Below are positions 1 through 9,339 of a stretch of DNA of 64,000 nt, piece by piece (within the stretch, counting starts at the first letter, position 1; the number at the start of each line of letters is the position of its first letter). The notes beneath the pieces are model-generated. The model ran no database searches. It saw nothing but the letters and a program-made list of their open reading frames with translations, and was not told the DNA's origin. The position numbers and the translations under genes are program-made. The stretch comes from Chitinophagaceae bacterium (GTDB lineage Bacteria; Bacteroidota; Bacteroidia; Chitinophagales; Chitinophagaceae): the NCBI GenBank assembly GCA_019638615.1, contig JAHBTL010000008.1:124001-188000 (forward strand), in the 5' to 3' direction.

Positions 1-11
1 AAGCATTCAAC

Positions 12-1559
12 GTGATAAAAAAACTAGACAAGCTCATTCTTAAAGCCTTTATTGGTCCTTTTATTGTCACTTTTTTTATTACGCTGTTCATCCTGATACT
101 CCAGTTTTTCTGGAAATACATAGATGATCTCGTAGGCAAGGGGCTCGACGCACTGACTATTATCCGGCTAACCGGCTATGTAAGCGCTACCGCCGTACCG
201 TTGGCTTTGCCCCTGGCTGTACTTATTTCGTCGATCATGACATTTGGAAAGCTGGGAGAAAGCTTTGAAACGGTGGCCGTTAAGTCGGCAGGCATTCCTC
301 TTTTGCGATTTATGCGTCCTCTTTTCCTCGTGTCTGTTTTAATATCAGTGGTGGCCTTCCTGTTTTCAAATTATGTGATCCCGGTGGCGCAGCTAAAATT
401 TCAAACCCTTTTATACGATATAACGGTAGCCAAACCGGCATTCAACCTGAAGGAAGGCGTTTTTTTCCGGGAGTTTGAGGGGTATACCATTAAAGTGGGG
501 AAGAAAGAGAAGGATAATACAACCATACATAACATTATCATCTTTGAAAAAAATTACAGCTTACAGGATAACATCATTGTGGCCGAACATGGAAAGATGA
601 ACATAAGTGCCGATAAGAAATTCCTTGAGTTTTATCTTGAAAATGGCTGGCGCAATGAAGAACGGGGTCCATCCTACAGCATTAATACCGACTATATAAG
701 GCTGGGCTTTAAAAATTATAAAAAAGTATTCGACCTGAGCTCATTTAAAATGATGCGCACGCCCGACAGCCTTTTTAAGGATAACTTCAGGATGCTGAAC
801 GTAAAGCAGCTAAATAAATCAATTGACTCATTAAAGCGGACTGCCTTAAAAGAGATGGAGAAAAAAACAGATCGCGAAATAGGGATCAATTATGATTTTG
901 TCCGCAAAGAGATCAACCCGCCTAAAACCCCGGTTGCAACCGTTACAATACCCGAATCTGCCATTGCTATTAAGGAAGGCGTTAAACCCCTGGCTCCCAA
1001 AAACCTGAAATACGATTCCCGCCGCAAACCTTCAATGGAAATATGGGAATGGCCAAAGCCTGTTGGATACGAACAGCTACTTCCGGATTCGGTACGAAAG
1101 CCAATACTTTCAAGGGCCATAGATAAAGTAAGCACGGCAAAAAACAACCTGGATGCCATTGCGGAAGAAGGAAAGATAAAGCGAAAAGAACTGCGCTTTC
1201 ATCTTATAGAATGGCACAGGAAATTCAGCCTGTCGTTTGCCTGTATTGTACTCTTTCTCATCGGGGCCCCTCTTGGGTCTATTATCAGGAAAGGAGGAAT
1301 GGGCATGCCACTGGTGATTGCAGTTATCTTCTTCCTTATTTTTCACCTGTTAAATATGTTTGGTGAGAAATTTGTACGTGAAGACATCACCGGAGCTTTT
1401 ACAGGCATGTGGATGTCGACACTGGTATTGTTGCCTATAGGTTTTTTTCTAACCTATAAAGCCATGCACGATTCCCAGCTCTTTAACAAGGAGTTTTATT
1501 ACCGGCTCTTCAAAAAGATCCGGATATTTCTCAATCAATTAAAAATATCCAAAGCCTGA
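12..1559 (+). CDS. LptF/LptG-family lipopolysaccharide export permease
   Basis: The product (515 aa) is a YjgP/YjgQ-type permease, the membrane part of the LptB2FG ABC transporter that extracts LPS from the inner membrane. Three hydrophobic segments occupy roughly residues 12-120 and three more residues 400-480. A long hydrophilic periplasmic part lies between them, which is the family architecture. The N-terminal stretch with KYIDDLVGKGL is typical of Bacteroidota members. The first codon here is GTG at 12. Only 11 bases precede it, so a start further upstream cannot be excluded, but the N terminus looks complete. The periplasmic part carries a charged, proline-rich section (about residues 280-360). 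The next gene follows after 19 bases and may be co-transcribed. I cannot decide between LptF and LptG from the sequence. Confidence 0.9.
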   Translation: MIKKLDKLILKAFIGPFIVTFFITLFILILQFFWKYIDDLVGKGLDALTIIRLTGYVSATAVPLALPLAVLISSIMTFGKLGESFETVAVKSAGIPLLRFMRPLFLVSVLISVVAFLFSNYVIPVAQLKFQTLLYDITVAKPAFNLKEGVFFREFEGYTIKVGKKEKDNTTIHNIIIFEKNYSLQDNIIVAEHGKMNISADKKFLEFYLENGWRNEERGPSYSINTDYIRLGFKNYKKVFDLSSFKMMRTPDSLFKDNFRMLNVKQLNKSIDSLKRTALKEMEKKTDREIGINYDFVRKEINPPKTPVATVTIPESAIAIKEGVKPLAPKNLKYDSRRKPSMEIWEWPKPVGYEQLLPDSVRKPILSRAIDKVSTAKNNLDAIAEEGKIKRKELRFHLIEWHRKFSLSFACIVLFLIGAPLGSIIRKGGMGMPLVIAVIFFLIFHLLNMFGEKFVREDITGAFTGMWMSTLVLLPIGFFLTYKAMHDSQLFNKEFYYRLFKKIRIFLNQLKISKA

Positions 1560-1578
1560 ACGGCCATTTTACATACAT

Positions 1579-2118
1579 ATGACCAACTGGAAGATCATTG
1601 GCTTTTTCTTTGCCGGGACACTTATTTTACTGTTGCTCCTCAGGTGGCAGGGAAGAACCCTGTATACCCCTGCTGCACCAAAAGGGATCGTATCTCTTGA
1701 GCTCAGCAGCAACCCCGGCGCTGCAAACGCCATCGCCCATGAGTGGCGGCCAACCTTAATAAATGCATTCCGATGGAATATGCTGCTTGATTTTTTTGTT
1801 ATTCCGTTTTACGGGCTGTTCCTGTATTCCCTGTGCGGCTACTTTTCGGTTCTTTATAAGCAGGGTATCTTCCAGCGGGCCGGGGTATTAATGGCATTTG
1901 GCAGTTTAATGGCAATGTTATTTGATGCCGGTGAAAACATACTTATGATTATCTCCATTCATTGGGTCATTACCCCTGTAACTACCCTGCTTACCAGTGT
2001 GTTTGCTGTTCTTAAGTTTGGATTGATCCTGCTGGCTATATTGTATATACTTGTATCGGCTGTATGCATGCTGTTGGGAAAATGGTTGTCAGGAGGTGAA
2101 GTGGAAGGTAAAGGGTGA
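1579..2118 (+). CDS. Small integral membrane protein of unknown function
   Basis: This 179-residue product is not a family I recognise. It has four probable membrane segments: residues 5-21, about 70-90, 103-128 and 140-168. A short periplasmic-like loop rich in Ala, Asn and Pro follows the first one. An acidic DAGEN motif sits in the third segment, which is unusual for a lipid-embedded helix and may be functional. It lies 19 bases downstream of the LptF/G-type permease in the same direction, so an operon is likely, but this alone does not assign a role in LPS export. ATG start at 1579. Confidence 0.7.
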   Translation: MTNWKIIGFFFAGTLILLLLLRWQGRTLYTPAAPKGIVSLELSSNPGAANAIAHEWRPTLINAFRWNMLLDFFVIPFYGLFLYSLCGYFSVLYKQGIFQRAGVLMAFGSLMAMLFDAGENILMIISIHWVITPVTTLLTSVFAVLKFGLILLAILYILVSAVCMLLGKWLSGGEVEGKG

Positions 2119-2378
2119 AAGGCGGGCAATTCATCAACAGGGCCTTCCATAATTGGCTCAGCCTTTGCCGGAACCTCGTGCAGGGGCAGTTGGACCAACA
2201 AAGGCTGATTATGACTTGCAATCGGGGGCGAAGATAGTATTTTGAACTACCCGGCCAAATGATTATAATCAAAATAAAAGTCAAAATTATTATGTACAAT
2301 AAACGCCGGTAATCTCATTACATTCATGCATTTCTGCCTACATTCGTTCTGCTGTATTTTACCTGAAAATTTTTGATC

Positions 2379-3749
2379 ATGCAATCATGGAAAGAATATC
2401 AATCGGCTAATAAAGAACGTTTTTTAAACGAATTGCTGGAGTTACTGCGCATTCCTTCTGTAAGCGCCAGAAGTGAAAATAAAAAAGACATGGCAGCCTG
2501 TGCGGAGGCTGTTCAAAAAAAGCTGCTGGAAGCAGGCGCCGGTAAAGCGGAAATATTCCCTACTGACGGACACCCGGTAGTATACGCTGAAAAGATCATC
2601 GATGCCGATCAGCCCACTGTACTGGTGTACGGGCATTACGATGTTCAGCCTGCAGACCCCCTTGAGCTATGGAACAGTGGTCCTTTTGATCCTGTGATTA
2701 AGGATGGAAAAATTTACGCAAGAGGTTCCTGCGACGACAAGGGACAGTTTTATATGCACGTAAAAGCGCTGGAAACACTGGTTAAAACCAATACCCTCTC
2801 CACCAATATCAAATTCATCATTGAGGGAGAAGAAGAAATAGGATCCCCCAATCTTGCAAAATTTGTCACTTCTCATAAAGACCTGCTCAAAGCAGATGTT
2901 ATCCTGATAAGCGATACAGCCATGATCAGTATGGATACGCCATCTATTGACATCGGCGTCCGTGGACTGTCTTACATTGAAGTTGAAGTAACGGGGCCCA
3001 ACCGCGATCTTCACAGCGGAGTATATGGCGGGGCCGTAGCCAATCCTATCACGATACTCGCAAAAATGATCGCCTCCTGCCACGATGAAAACAACCATAT
3101 TACGATCCCCGGCTTTTATGATGCTGTAGTTGAATCAACCCCGGCAGAAAGGAAATTAATGGCTGAAGCGCCTTTCAGCGAAGAGGAATATAAAAAAGAT
3201 CTCGGCGTTTCTTCTTTATGGGGCGAAAAAGGATATACCACCAATGAAAGAACCGGCATTCGTCCTACGCTTGAGCTGAACGGGATATGGGGCGGTTATA
3301 CCGGTGAAGGCGCTAAAACGGTGTTGCCTTCAAAGGCTCACGCAAAAATTTCGGCCCGACTGGTGCCTGACCAATCGTCTGCCGATATTACAACAAAGCT
3401 GTTGAATTACTTCCGGAGCATTGCTCCTGACGGCGTAACCGTAAAAGCAGAAGAACATCATGGAGGAGAGCCCTATATGACGCCTATTGACTCAGTTGCT
3501 TACAAGGCCGCCGCCAAAGCCATCGAAACTACTTTCGGCAAATCGCCCATCCCGGTACGCGGCGGTGGAAGCATCCCTATCTGCGCTCTTTTTGAAAAGG
3601 AACTGGGAATAAAAATTGTTTTCATGGGCTTTGGATTAGACAGCGACAACCTTCATTCGCCCAACGAAAAATTTGACATTTTTAATTTTTACAAAGGCAT
3701 AGAAACCATTCCTTATTTCCACCGGTATTTTGCGGAAATGAGTAAATAA
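2379..3749 (+). CDS. M20-family metallodipeptidase (CNDP/PepV-like)
   Basis: This 456-residue cytosolic dipeptidase of peptidase family M20 hydrolyses dipeptides using two zinc ions. Metal and catalytic motifs appear in order: GHYDVQP (His about 86, Asp about 88), GSCDDKG (bridging Asp about 119), EGEEEIGS (catalytic and metal Glu about 151-152), a SDTAM Asp, and a C-terminal NLHSPNE with the last metal His. The dimerisation (lid) domain lies between these, with the DLHSGVYGG motif. I chose ATG 2379 over the in-frame TTG at 2373 because the protein from ATG starts at the usual point. No signal peptide is visible. The gene stands alone, with about 260 bases upstream and a repeat-bearing gap downstream. 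Confidence 0.9.
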   Translation: MQSWKEYQSANKERFLNELLELLRIPSVSARSENKKDMAACAEAVQKKLLEAGAGKAEIFPTDGHPVVYAEKIIDADQPTVLVYGHYDVQPADPLELWNSGPFDPVIKDGKIYARGSCDDKGQFYMHVKALETLVKTNTLSTNIKFIIEGEEEIGSPNLAKFVTSHKDLLKADVILISDTAMISMDTPSIDIGVRGLSYIEVEVTGPNRDLHSGVYGGAVANPITILAKMIASCHDENNHITIPGFYDAVVESTPAERKLMAEAPFSEEEYKKDLGVSSLWGEKGYTTNERTGIRPTLELNGIWGGYTGEGAKTVLPSKAHAKISARLVPDQSSADITTKLLNYFRSIAPDGVTVKAEEHHGGEPYMTPIDSVAYKAAAKAIETTFGKSPIPVRGGGSIPICALFEKELGIKIVFMGFGLDSDNLHSPNEKFDIFNFYKGIETIPYFHRYFAEMSK

Positions 3750-3767
3750 AAACGCATTGCATTGCAG

Positions 3768-3865
3768 TTTGTCATGCTGACGCAGGAAGCATCTGCCTTC
3801 GCTATGATGCCTGTTTGCATATATGCATTGCGTTGCAACAGATTCCTCGTACCTCGGAATGACAA
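3768..3865. repeat. Dispersed intergenic repeat, copy 1
   Basis: This element of about 100 bases begins TTTGTCATGCTGA and ends TCGGAATGACAA, so its tips form an inverted repeat. Inside are GCATCTG and GATTCCTCGTACCTCGG blocks. A similarly built element lies 70 bases further on, and a third is found in opposite orientation near 9133. It sits just after the M20 dipeptidase stop codon. I see no open frame or transposase in it. Confidence 0.7.
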
Positions 3866-3936
3866 GCTAGAGAAATATATATTGAACAATAGTACAAATA
3901 CGGAACGATTGATCCACTGCTGAACATAGCCCATTG

Positions 3937-4049
3937 TTTGTCATGCCGAAGTATGAGGCATCTATCTTCGCTCCAGTCACTGGTTACATATTTATAGCCT
4001 TTTGCTATAGATTCCTCTCCCGACCTTCGGTTGGGATCGGAATGACAAA
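3937..4049. repeat. Dispersed intergenic repeat, copy 2
   Basis: Same build as the copy at 3768: it begins TTTGTCATGCCGA, carries GGCATCT and AGATTCCTC blocks, and ends with CGGAATGACAAA. The centre differs in sequence. It also contains CCGACCTTCGGTTGGG, a small local palindrome. Copy 1 and copy 2 lie in direct orientation. The remainder of the 3750-4174 gap shows no credible gene. Confidence 0.7.
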
Positions 4050-4174
4050 CAAAAGGAAGAGGAATGAACTGTGGAGATAGTTCCAGACACCACAGCCCTC
4101 CCTGTCATTTCAAAACGCTTTAGCTGTACAAATGGATTACTCAATATCACATCCACGCAACCCGGGTGATACGC

Positions 4175-5797
4175 TTATACCAGGCTGAACGAATCGCCAT
4201 CAAACAACCCCTTGTCGCTTAGCTTCAGATGCGGGATGACCAGCAAAGCCATGAATGAAAGCGTCATATAGGGAGCACTGAGCGAAGAACCCAGATCTTT
4301 GGCAGCTTTATCTATTGCAGCATATTGACGCGCTATTCCGTAACCGTCTTCATCGCTCATTAATCCTGCTACAGGCAAAGGCAATATCATTTCATTGTCT
4401 TTCGAATAAAGGCTTACTCCTCCTTTATGACGGATGATGCTGTTTACAGCCTTGCATATGCTTTCATCATCTGCACCCACAGCTACTATATTATGACTAT
4501 CATGCGCAACCGAAGAGGCGATGGCCCCCTTCTTTAATCCGAAATTTTTGATGAATGCGACCGCTACCGGTGCATTGCGGTAACGGTTCACCACCACTAT
4601 TTTTAAAATATCTTTTTCTATATCTGCTGCCTTTACAAATCCCTGCTGCCATTTCCCGGTAATCAGTTGTCCGTCGAATGCTTCTATTACAGGAGCATTT
4701 TCATTTAAGGAAATGATCCCTTCACCTGAAAAATCACTTGCAGCTTTCATTGAACATGAAAAATTATTAACCCGGGGCAACCTGCTGTTCTGCGGAAGCT
4801 GAATGTTCGACATTCCGTTTTCCGCCACCAGCGAACCTTTTATATAAGTTTGAAGTACTTCAAAATGCGTGAGATTGTTGACCAGGATAAAATCGGCGTT
4901 GTCTCCCTCCTGCAGCAAACCGGTTTCCAGCTTATAATGCTTTACAGGATTGATACAGGCCGCCTGCAATACATGAAATACATCTATACCCTTCGCTACT
5001 GCCCGGGCGCATAGCTGGTTGATATGTCCTTCCGCAAGACTGTCAGGATGTTTATCATCGCTGCAAAACATTATTTTATCAGGATAATCATGCAGGAGGT
5101 CAATTAACGCGTCAAAGTTTTTAGCGGCGCTTCCTTCTCTTATTAAAATGAACATACCATTTTTAAGCTTGTACAAGGCTTCTTCCCTTGTAAAACACTC
5201 ATGATCTGTTGAAATACCAGCCGCGATGTATTGTCTGGCCTGCTCTCCCGTCAATCCCGGCGCATGCCCGTCCACAGGCTTGCCCAACTCATGCGCCGCT
5301 TTGATTTTCGCCATCACTTCAGCATCCTGCATCAATACTCCGGGAAAATTCATCATCTCGCTCAGGTATTTAATTTCAGGTTTTTGCAGCAATTGCCTTA
5401 TCTCGCTTACATTTAATGCAGCGCCTGCTGTTTCGAAGTTCGTTGCGGGAACGCAGCTTGGCGCACCAAAATAAAATCCAAAAGGCACTCTTTTCCCATC
5501 TGCGATCATGTATTCCACCCCTTCCATTCCACATACATTGGCAATTTCATGAGGATCGCTTACTGTTGCAACGGTGCCATGCACTACTGCCAAACGCGCA
5601 AATTGAGAAGGTGTCAGCATGGAGCTTTCTATATGAACATGCGCATCAATAAAGCCGGGTAAAAGGTAAGGCAACCGGTCTTCGATATTCCGGTTGAACA
5701 ACTTTTCAACAGATTGAATTTTATCATTCAATATCGTAACGGCAGCGGGAAATACATCCCTGTCCTGTATGTCTATAAAGTTTGCCTTAATGATCAT
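4175..5797 (-). CDS. ade: Adenine deaminase
   Basis: This 540-residue amidohydrolase deaminates adenine to hypoxanthine in purine salvage. The N-terminal metal site HVHIESSM (His about 53 and 55) follows LLPGFIDA. Next come [14 protein letters not shown], the STDHE signature and CSDDKHP, all as in bacterial Ade. A C-terminal domain with [11 protein letters not shown] and GLMSDE is specific to Ade and separates it from dihydroorotases. I chose the ATG at 5797; an in-frame TTG lies three codons upstream, but the shorter form starts MIIKAN, as in relatives. The gene stands alone and converges with the M20 dipeptidase gene across the repeat-filled gap. Confidence 0.93.
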   Translation of the reverse strand: MIIKANFIDIQDRDVFPAAVTILNDKIQSVEKLFNRNIEDRLPYLLPGFIDAHVHIESSMLTPSQFARLAVVHGTVATVSDPHEIANVCGMEGVEYMIADGKRVPFGFYFGAPSCVPATNFETAGAALNVSEIRQLLQKPEIKYLSEMMNFPGVLMQDAEVMAKIKAAHELGKPVDGHAPGLTGEQARQYIAAGISTDHECFTREEALYKLKNGMFILIREGSAAKNFDALIDLLHDYPDKIMFCSDDKHPDSLAEGHINQLCARAVAKGIDVFHVLQAACINPVKHYKLETGLLQEGDNADFILVNNLTHFEVLQTYIKGSLVAENGMSNIQLPQNSRLPRVNNFSCSMKAASDFSGEGIISLNENAPVIEAFDGQLITGKWQQGFVKAADIEKDILKIVVVNRYRNAPVAVAFIKNFGLKKGAIASSVAHDSHNIVAVGADDESICKAVNSIIRHKGGVSLYSKDNEMILPLPVAGLMSDEDGYGIARQYAAIDKAAKDLGSSLSAPYMTLSFMALLVIPHLKLSDKGLFDGDSFSLV

Positions 5798-6030
5798 AAT
5801 TTTCAAGGTATTTAAACTTACTAAAAAAACAAGTTGCTTCCATCGTGAAATTACAAATCCAGAAATTCATAAACCCTACCCTTCCGCCATGAAAAGAATC
5901 ATTGCCAGAGCTGACCCAAAAGCATTGCGATCCCGACCAAAGGTTGGGAAAAGCAATCCCAAATACTTAAGCCATTATCGTTCAATGAGATTACTTTCCC
6001 GACACAGTCGGGATTCCTCCCCAGAATACG

Positions 6031-6403
6031 TTCAACGACCTTTGGGTCAACCCGAATAATTTCAGTTTTGCTGCTCCTCCAACCGTTACTTCTTTTACGT
6101 CTGTATCTGTTGCTCCCGGCCTGATCGTTACAGGTACCGGTACCAATTTTACCGGCGCTACTCAGGTTACCATAGCAGGTGTGAGTGCCGTTTTTACTGT
6201 TGTTCCCACCACCTCTGTCACGCTGTGGACAGCCTGTTTATCACTAGCAGGTAATGCAATACAGTCAGCTCTTCCGCTCATATATTGCAGTTGAATTATA
6301 GTTTTCCCAAAGGAATGTATTGGATTAAAGTGGGAGGACAGAACAGGTTCTGCAAACAGTTACCGGCAATAATACTGTAACCCTGCTTCTACCGATAAAA
6401 TAA
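6031..6403 (+). pseudogene. Remnant of a cell-surface protein gene with IPT/TIG domain and sorting tail
   Basis: Between adenine deaminase and the lipoprotein gene there is no intact frame, but translation gives recognisable fragments. From 6076 one frame reads PPTVTSFTSVSVAPG and then TGTGTNFTGATQVTIAG, the usual pattern of an IPT/TIG immunoglobulin-like domain. A stop lies at 6292. In the next frame from 6291, NYSFPKGMYWIKVGGQ resembles a type IX secretion C-terminal sorting domain. A further frame change then gives LQTVTGNNTVTLLLPIK and a stop at 6401. A terminator hairpin begins two bases later. I read this as the decayed 3' end of a T9SS cargo gene with at least two frameshifts. Family assignment rests on pattern only. 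Confidence 0.5.
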
Positions 6404-6404
6404 A

Positions 6405-6437
6405 AAAGAGGCTGTCCTGTGGTGGAACAGCCTCTTT
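6405..6437. terminator. Bidirectional intrinsic terminator
   Basis: A perfect 11-bp stem (AAAGAGGCTGT at 6405-6415 with ACAGCCTCTTT at 6427-6437) encloses an 11-base loop. A-rich and T-rich arms make it usable on both strands. It lies directly after the remnant gene on + and 22 bases beyond the stop of the lipoprotein gene on -. Confidence 0.75.
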
Positions 6438-6458
6438 CATTTGGGAACAATCGCTTGA

Positions 6459-7625
6459 TCAATTTAAGAGGTACCAGGAAGCCGGGTTAACCCGGTTATA
6501 AAATTTCACCAGGTCACGCCCACCTCCTTCCCGGTCGGGTTGAATGATGATCAGGAGACGGCAGGACACCAAATCTATTATACCATCCGGCCTTGCAGCA
6601 AAGCTGCCTGCTTGTGGTGTTGAAGTTCCCAGTGTGGAAAGCACTGTATTGGAGCTAAGCGTCCATGTTCCTTCCAGGAAGCTGCGATCGAAATCTTCTT
6701 TTACCACACCCGGGGCTACCCCGCAAAAATTACTTTCTTTAGGGTAAGGATCAGCTGAAATAAACTCTGTCAGCCCCGCATAAGTGCCGTCTTCGAAGAA
6801 TTTATACAATTCATTGGGCCAGTTAAAAAAAGTCCTGAACATTAAAGATGCTTTATCCTTATCTGCGCAACTTGCAGTGTATTCGGAAGTAGTACCCCCA
6901 TGACAACAACCGAAAATGCGCTGACCTTCGATACCCCACAATTTATGAGGCGCATTAAAAAAAAGATCCTCTCCCAAAGGATCGCTAGTATTCGGTATAA
7001 AAGACATGCTCCAAAACCAGGACTCTCCTTGTTTTGTAAGAAGCCCGCATTCACCCCGGAGATCCGCTGTTGGCTCAGCAATTTCAACCGGTACGGTAAT
7101 TTCACCCAGCGTCTGGCCGGTTGAATCGTGAGGAACAAGCGTTACTTCAAAAGGAGGCGCCCCTCCGGCCGGGGGTACACCGGAAAGATCTTCCAAACCT
7201 TTCGGATCAATTCCAACAAGTATCATAGATACGGTATCGCTGGCAGCAATATCAGGCACTTCGGGCACATCATAATAAAAGGTTCCGCCGATTGATCCTG
7301 CCTGCACCTGTATATATACCCCTGCTACGTCTTTCGTTGTATCCTCATGCAGAAATTCTATTGGAAGCTTCCATTTATCAACCAGATAGAGTGTGTCTTT
7401 GAATGATATTTTTAAAGAACTGCCCGCCGGGCCTTGGGGGATGCTCCCGGTTACTTTTGTAGCATTCTTAAACCTGAGATGATTGGAAATGATGTCAGCG
7501 GCTTTGGTGTCATCGTTACGGGGGGGATCAGTATTATCCTGGCCGGGTGTTTTCCTGCATGAGCACAACAATGCTGCAGTCAATACCATTAACCACAAGC
7601 TGTATACAGGTTGTACATGTTTCAT
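6459..7625 (-). CDS. Putative lipoprotein of unknown function
   Basis: This 388-residue protein starts with a type II signal peptide; the lipobox LCSC places the lipidated Cys at about residue 23. The mature part opens with a charged, disordered stretch (about 25-45). The middle is beta-rich and looks like an immunoglobulin-type domain (about 50-185). The C-terminal half has six or more cysteines, including a GECG, an FGCCHGG and an NFCG motif, suggesting disulfides outside the inner membrane. I do not recognise the family. On the minus strand a TAGCTTTG box (7646-7653) lies about 20 bases upstream of the ATG and fits a Bacteroidota -7 element. The divergence of the 3' region from any neighbour suggests a single-gene unit closed by the terminator at 6405. 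Confidence 0.65.
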   Translation of the reverse strand: MKHVQPVYSLWLMVLTAALLCSCRKTPGQDNTDPPRNDDTKAADIISNHLRFKNATKVTGSIPQGPAGSSLKISFKDTLYLVDKWKLPIEFLHEDTTKDVAGVYIQVQAGSIGGTFYYDVPEVPDIAASDTVSMILVGIDPKGLEDLSGVPPAGGAPPFEVTLVPHDSTGQTLGEITVPVEIAEPTADLRGECGLLTKQGESWFWSMSFIPNTSDPLGEDLFFNAPHKLWGIEGQRIFGCCHGGTTSEYTASCADKDKASLMFRTFFNWPNELYKFFEDGTYAGLTEFISADPYPKESNFCGVAPGVVKEDFDRSFLEGTWTLSSNTVLSTLGTSTPQAGSFAARPDGIIDLVSCRLLIIIQPDREGGGRDLVKFYNRVNPASWYLLN

Positions 7626-7692
7626 TGTATTTGTTTTTGTAAATACAAAGCTATTGCGGCAACGTTCGGATGTATAGAATAAAATTTACCTG

Positions 7693-8538
7693 CTATTGTT
7701 CCGACAGCAGGTTCTCGTAGAAGTAATAAACAATGGATTTTGTATTAATGTATTCAAGTGGTGTATAGCCAGTGAAGGATTTGAATTCACGAATGAAATG
7801 GCTTTGGTCTGCAAACCCCGAATCATAAGCAAAGCCAGCCCATGATCTGACCAGGCATTGCGAAATATTTTGAACAGCCCGATCGAAACGGATCATTTTT
7901 TTAATGGCATTGGGTCCTGTTCCGGCATGATTTTTAAACAGGTGGATAGCGTGTTTCTGGCTATAGCCCAGGTGCCTGCTCACCAGTTCCGATACAGATA
8001 TTCCGGGATCATTGATTTTCTTTTCAAGGTGATTCCATTGGGCTATTTGCGGCAATGAACAGTTGGACAAATGGGCTAAGATCCAATCATTAAGTACGGT
8101 AAAAACCGAGACGTCATCCTTTGCTTCAAGTAAGCGTTGCTGCACTACCGATATTTCATTTCCCCATACACTGGTGGCTGAAAGGTTTTTATCTGTAAAA
8201 TGATAAGCAGGAATTTTGAATAAGTGATTAAAGCCGAAAAGGGTGAAACGCATTCCCACCATGTAGTAATTTGCAGGCGGAAAAAAGTCAAAATAAGTAT
8301 GCCGCAGCCCGGATACAATACTGTCTTCAATAACAGGAGCCTGTTCCCCGATATAACTTTTGCCGCTGACTTTATCGCCGAGGTTAAAAAAGATTTCAAA
8401 TTTATTATTGGGGAAAAGCCTTTCAGGGATTTTCGTTCCGTTCCCTTTCATGATCACAAAATGATCAACAACGGCATTTACCGGAAAACCCGGTATCAAA
8501 AGTGTATAATTAATATGGTTACGGATAAATGAAAACAT
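7693..8538 (-). CDS. AraC-family transcriptional regulator
   Basis: This 281-residue regulator has a C-terminal AraC/XylS double helix-turn-helix at about residues 185-270. The strongest signature is the second recognition segment, AGFAYDSGFADQSHF followed by REFKSFTGYTPLEY. The N-terminal part (about 1-150) resembles the beta-rich domain found in many Bacteroidota AraC proteins, with LFPNNKFEIFFNLG. No ligand can be named. It lies upstream of the lipoprotein gene on the same strand with a 67-base gap, but that gene has its own -7 box, so co-transcription is uncertain. Confidence 0.88.
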   Translation of the reverse strand: MFSFIRNHINYTLLIPGFPVNAVVDHFVIMKGNGTKIPERLFPNNKFEIFFNLGDKVSGKSYIGEQAPVIEDSIVSGLRHTYFDFFPPANYYMVGMRFTLFGFNHLFKIPAYHFTDKNLSATSVWGNEISVVQQRLLEAKDDVSVFTVLNDWILAHLSNCSLPQIAQWNHLEKKINDPGISVSELVSRHLGYSQKHAIHLFKNHAGTGPNAIKKMIRFDRAVQNISQCLVRSWAGFAYDSGFADQSHFIREFKSFTGYTPLEYINTKSIVYYFYENLLSEQ

Positions 8539-8562
8539 TGTATCCAGTCCTGTTTTTTATAT

Positions 8563-8787
8563 AATGACTACTCAGGCTGCGAACCATTTGTAATCGCTTC
8601 GTTTGATCTGGAATTAAATTTCGGTATTCCCGTGATAGAAAACAACTACCGGATTAGTGATGAAGTATCCCCAAAACCGGGCAGAAAATACAGTATGGCG
8701 CTGACCATCAGCACAATCCCATGGATTTGCCTCTCTCGCCGCAAAATCCATTTAACTCAATGCAGCACACGGGCTGGATCGCAGTGA
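8563..8787 (+). pseudogene. Possible gene remnant without start
   Basis: One frame is open across this stretch and its first two thirds read like a real protein: CEPFVIASFDLELNFGIPV followed by ENNYRISDEVSPKPGRKYSM. No start codon or homologous full gene is visible, and the end of the frame turns into unlikely sequence. It may be the residue of a deleted gene next to the AraC regulator. This is a weak call based on amino-acid composition alone. Confidence 0.25.
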
Positions 8788-8948
8788 CCGTTCGCGGGAG
8801 ATCCGTCATTTCGAGTAAACGATTAGAGAGCTCAATCATTGGGTCGTGACAAGTTGTATTCTTTTACAGTTTTTGCATACGTCTTGATTTGGAGAAAATA
8901 TATCAGGGTTCTGTTGCTGAGTTCACAGTAGTGCGAAAGCCTAATCAA

Positions 8949-9028
8949 TCCCGCAAAAGCGGGACGGGAAATGGCGGTAATCATTTCCCGGCGGCTTTTT
9001 GCGTTACTTTTTTCCGCAAAAAAGTAAC
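8949..9028. repeat. Cluster of three hairpins ending in GTTACTTTTTT palindrome
   Basis: Three inverted repeats follow one another: TCCCGC/GCGGGA (8949-8964, 4-base loop), CGGGAAAT/ATTTCCCG (8965-8990, 10-base loop) and GTTACTTTTTT/AAAAAAGTAAC (9003-9028, 4-base loop). The last is a perfect 11-bp stem with A/T tracts and could end transcription on either strand. Similar short palindromes recur in many bacterial genomes in noncoding DNA. A 108-residue open frame over this region is most likely an artefact of the repeats. The rest of the 8539-9386 gap holds the weak remnant at 8563, a dispersed repeat at 9133 and the lpxD-type promoter. Confidence 0.55.
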
Positions 9029-9132
9029 AAAGAAACCAGCGCCAGGCATTGTGGTTGAAAAGAAAGCGAGTTTTATAAGTAACAAACCCGCAGTTCATAC
9101 TTTATTGATAAATAGTGAACTGAATAATATGT

Positions 9133-9219
9133 ATTCTAGGTACGAGGAGATTGTAGCAGAAGATTACAAATATACAAGAGCAGATGCCGATCCCGAACAC
9201 TCGGGATTGGCATGACAAA
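9133..9219. repeat. Dispersed intergenic repeat, copy 3 (reverse orientation)
   Basis: Read on the minus strand this starts TTTGTCATGCC, then GGCATCTG, and ends CTCCTCGTACCTAGAAT, matching the copies at 3768 and 3937 at both ends. An internal hairpin, TGCCGATCCCGA at 9185-9196 against TCGGGATTGGCA at 9201-9212, forms a 12-bp stem with one G-T pair. The far end lacks the ATGACAA tip, so this copy is degenerate. Confidence 0.55.
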
Positions 9220-9339
9220 CTGTAGTGCAGTGTTCGGCATTAGTGCAAAAGTTCAACAATCGTACGATAAGCTCCTGATGCTGTTCTTGTTTCTGTTTAT
9301 GCAATAACACATCCTGCAAGAAATGGACAAAGCAATAAC

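Noticed and set aside
2036-2299. Minus-strand frames across 1959-2299
   Set aside because: They overlap the membrane protein gene and the noncoding gap, with no credible start or domain.
5769-6059. Open frame of 96 codons upstream of the TIG remnant
   Set aside because: It overlaps the start of adenine deaminase on the other strand, has no protein-like pattern and ends inside remnant sequence.
8889-9215. Open frame of 108 codons on the plus strand between the AraC and LpxD-type genes
   Set aside because: It runs across the three-hairpin cluster and the dispersed repeat; its sequence (KKVTKKPAPG and similar) is what the palindromes give when translated, and there is no credible start context.
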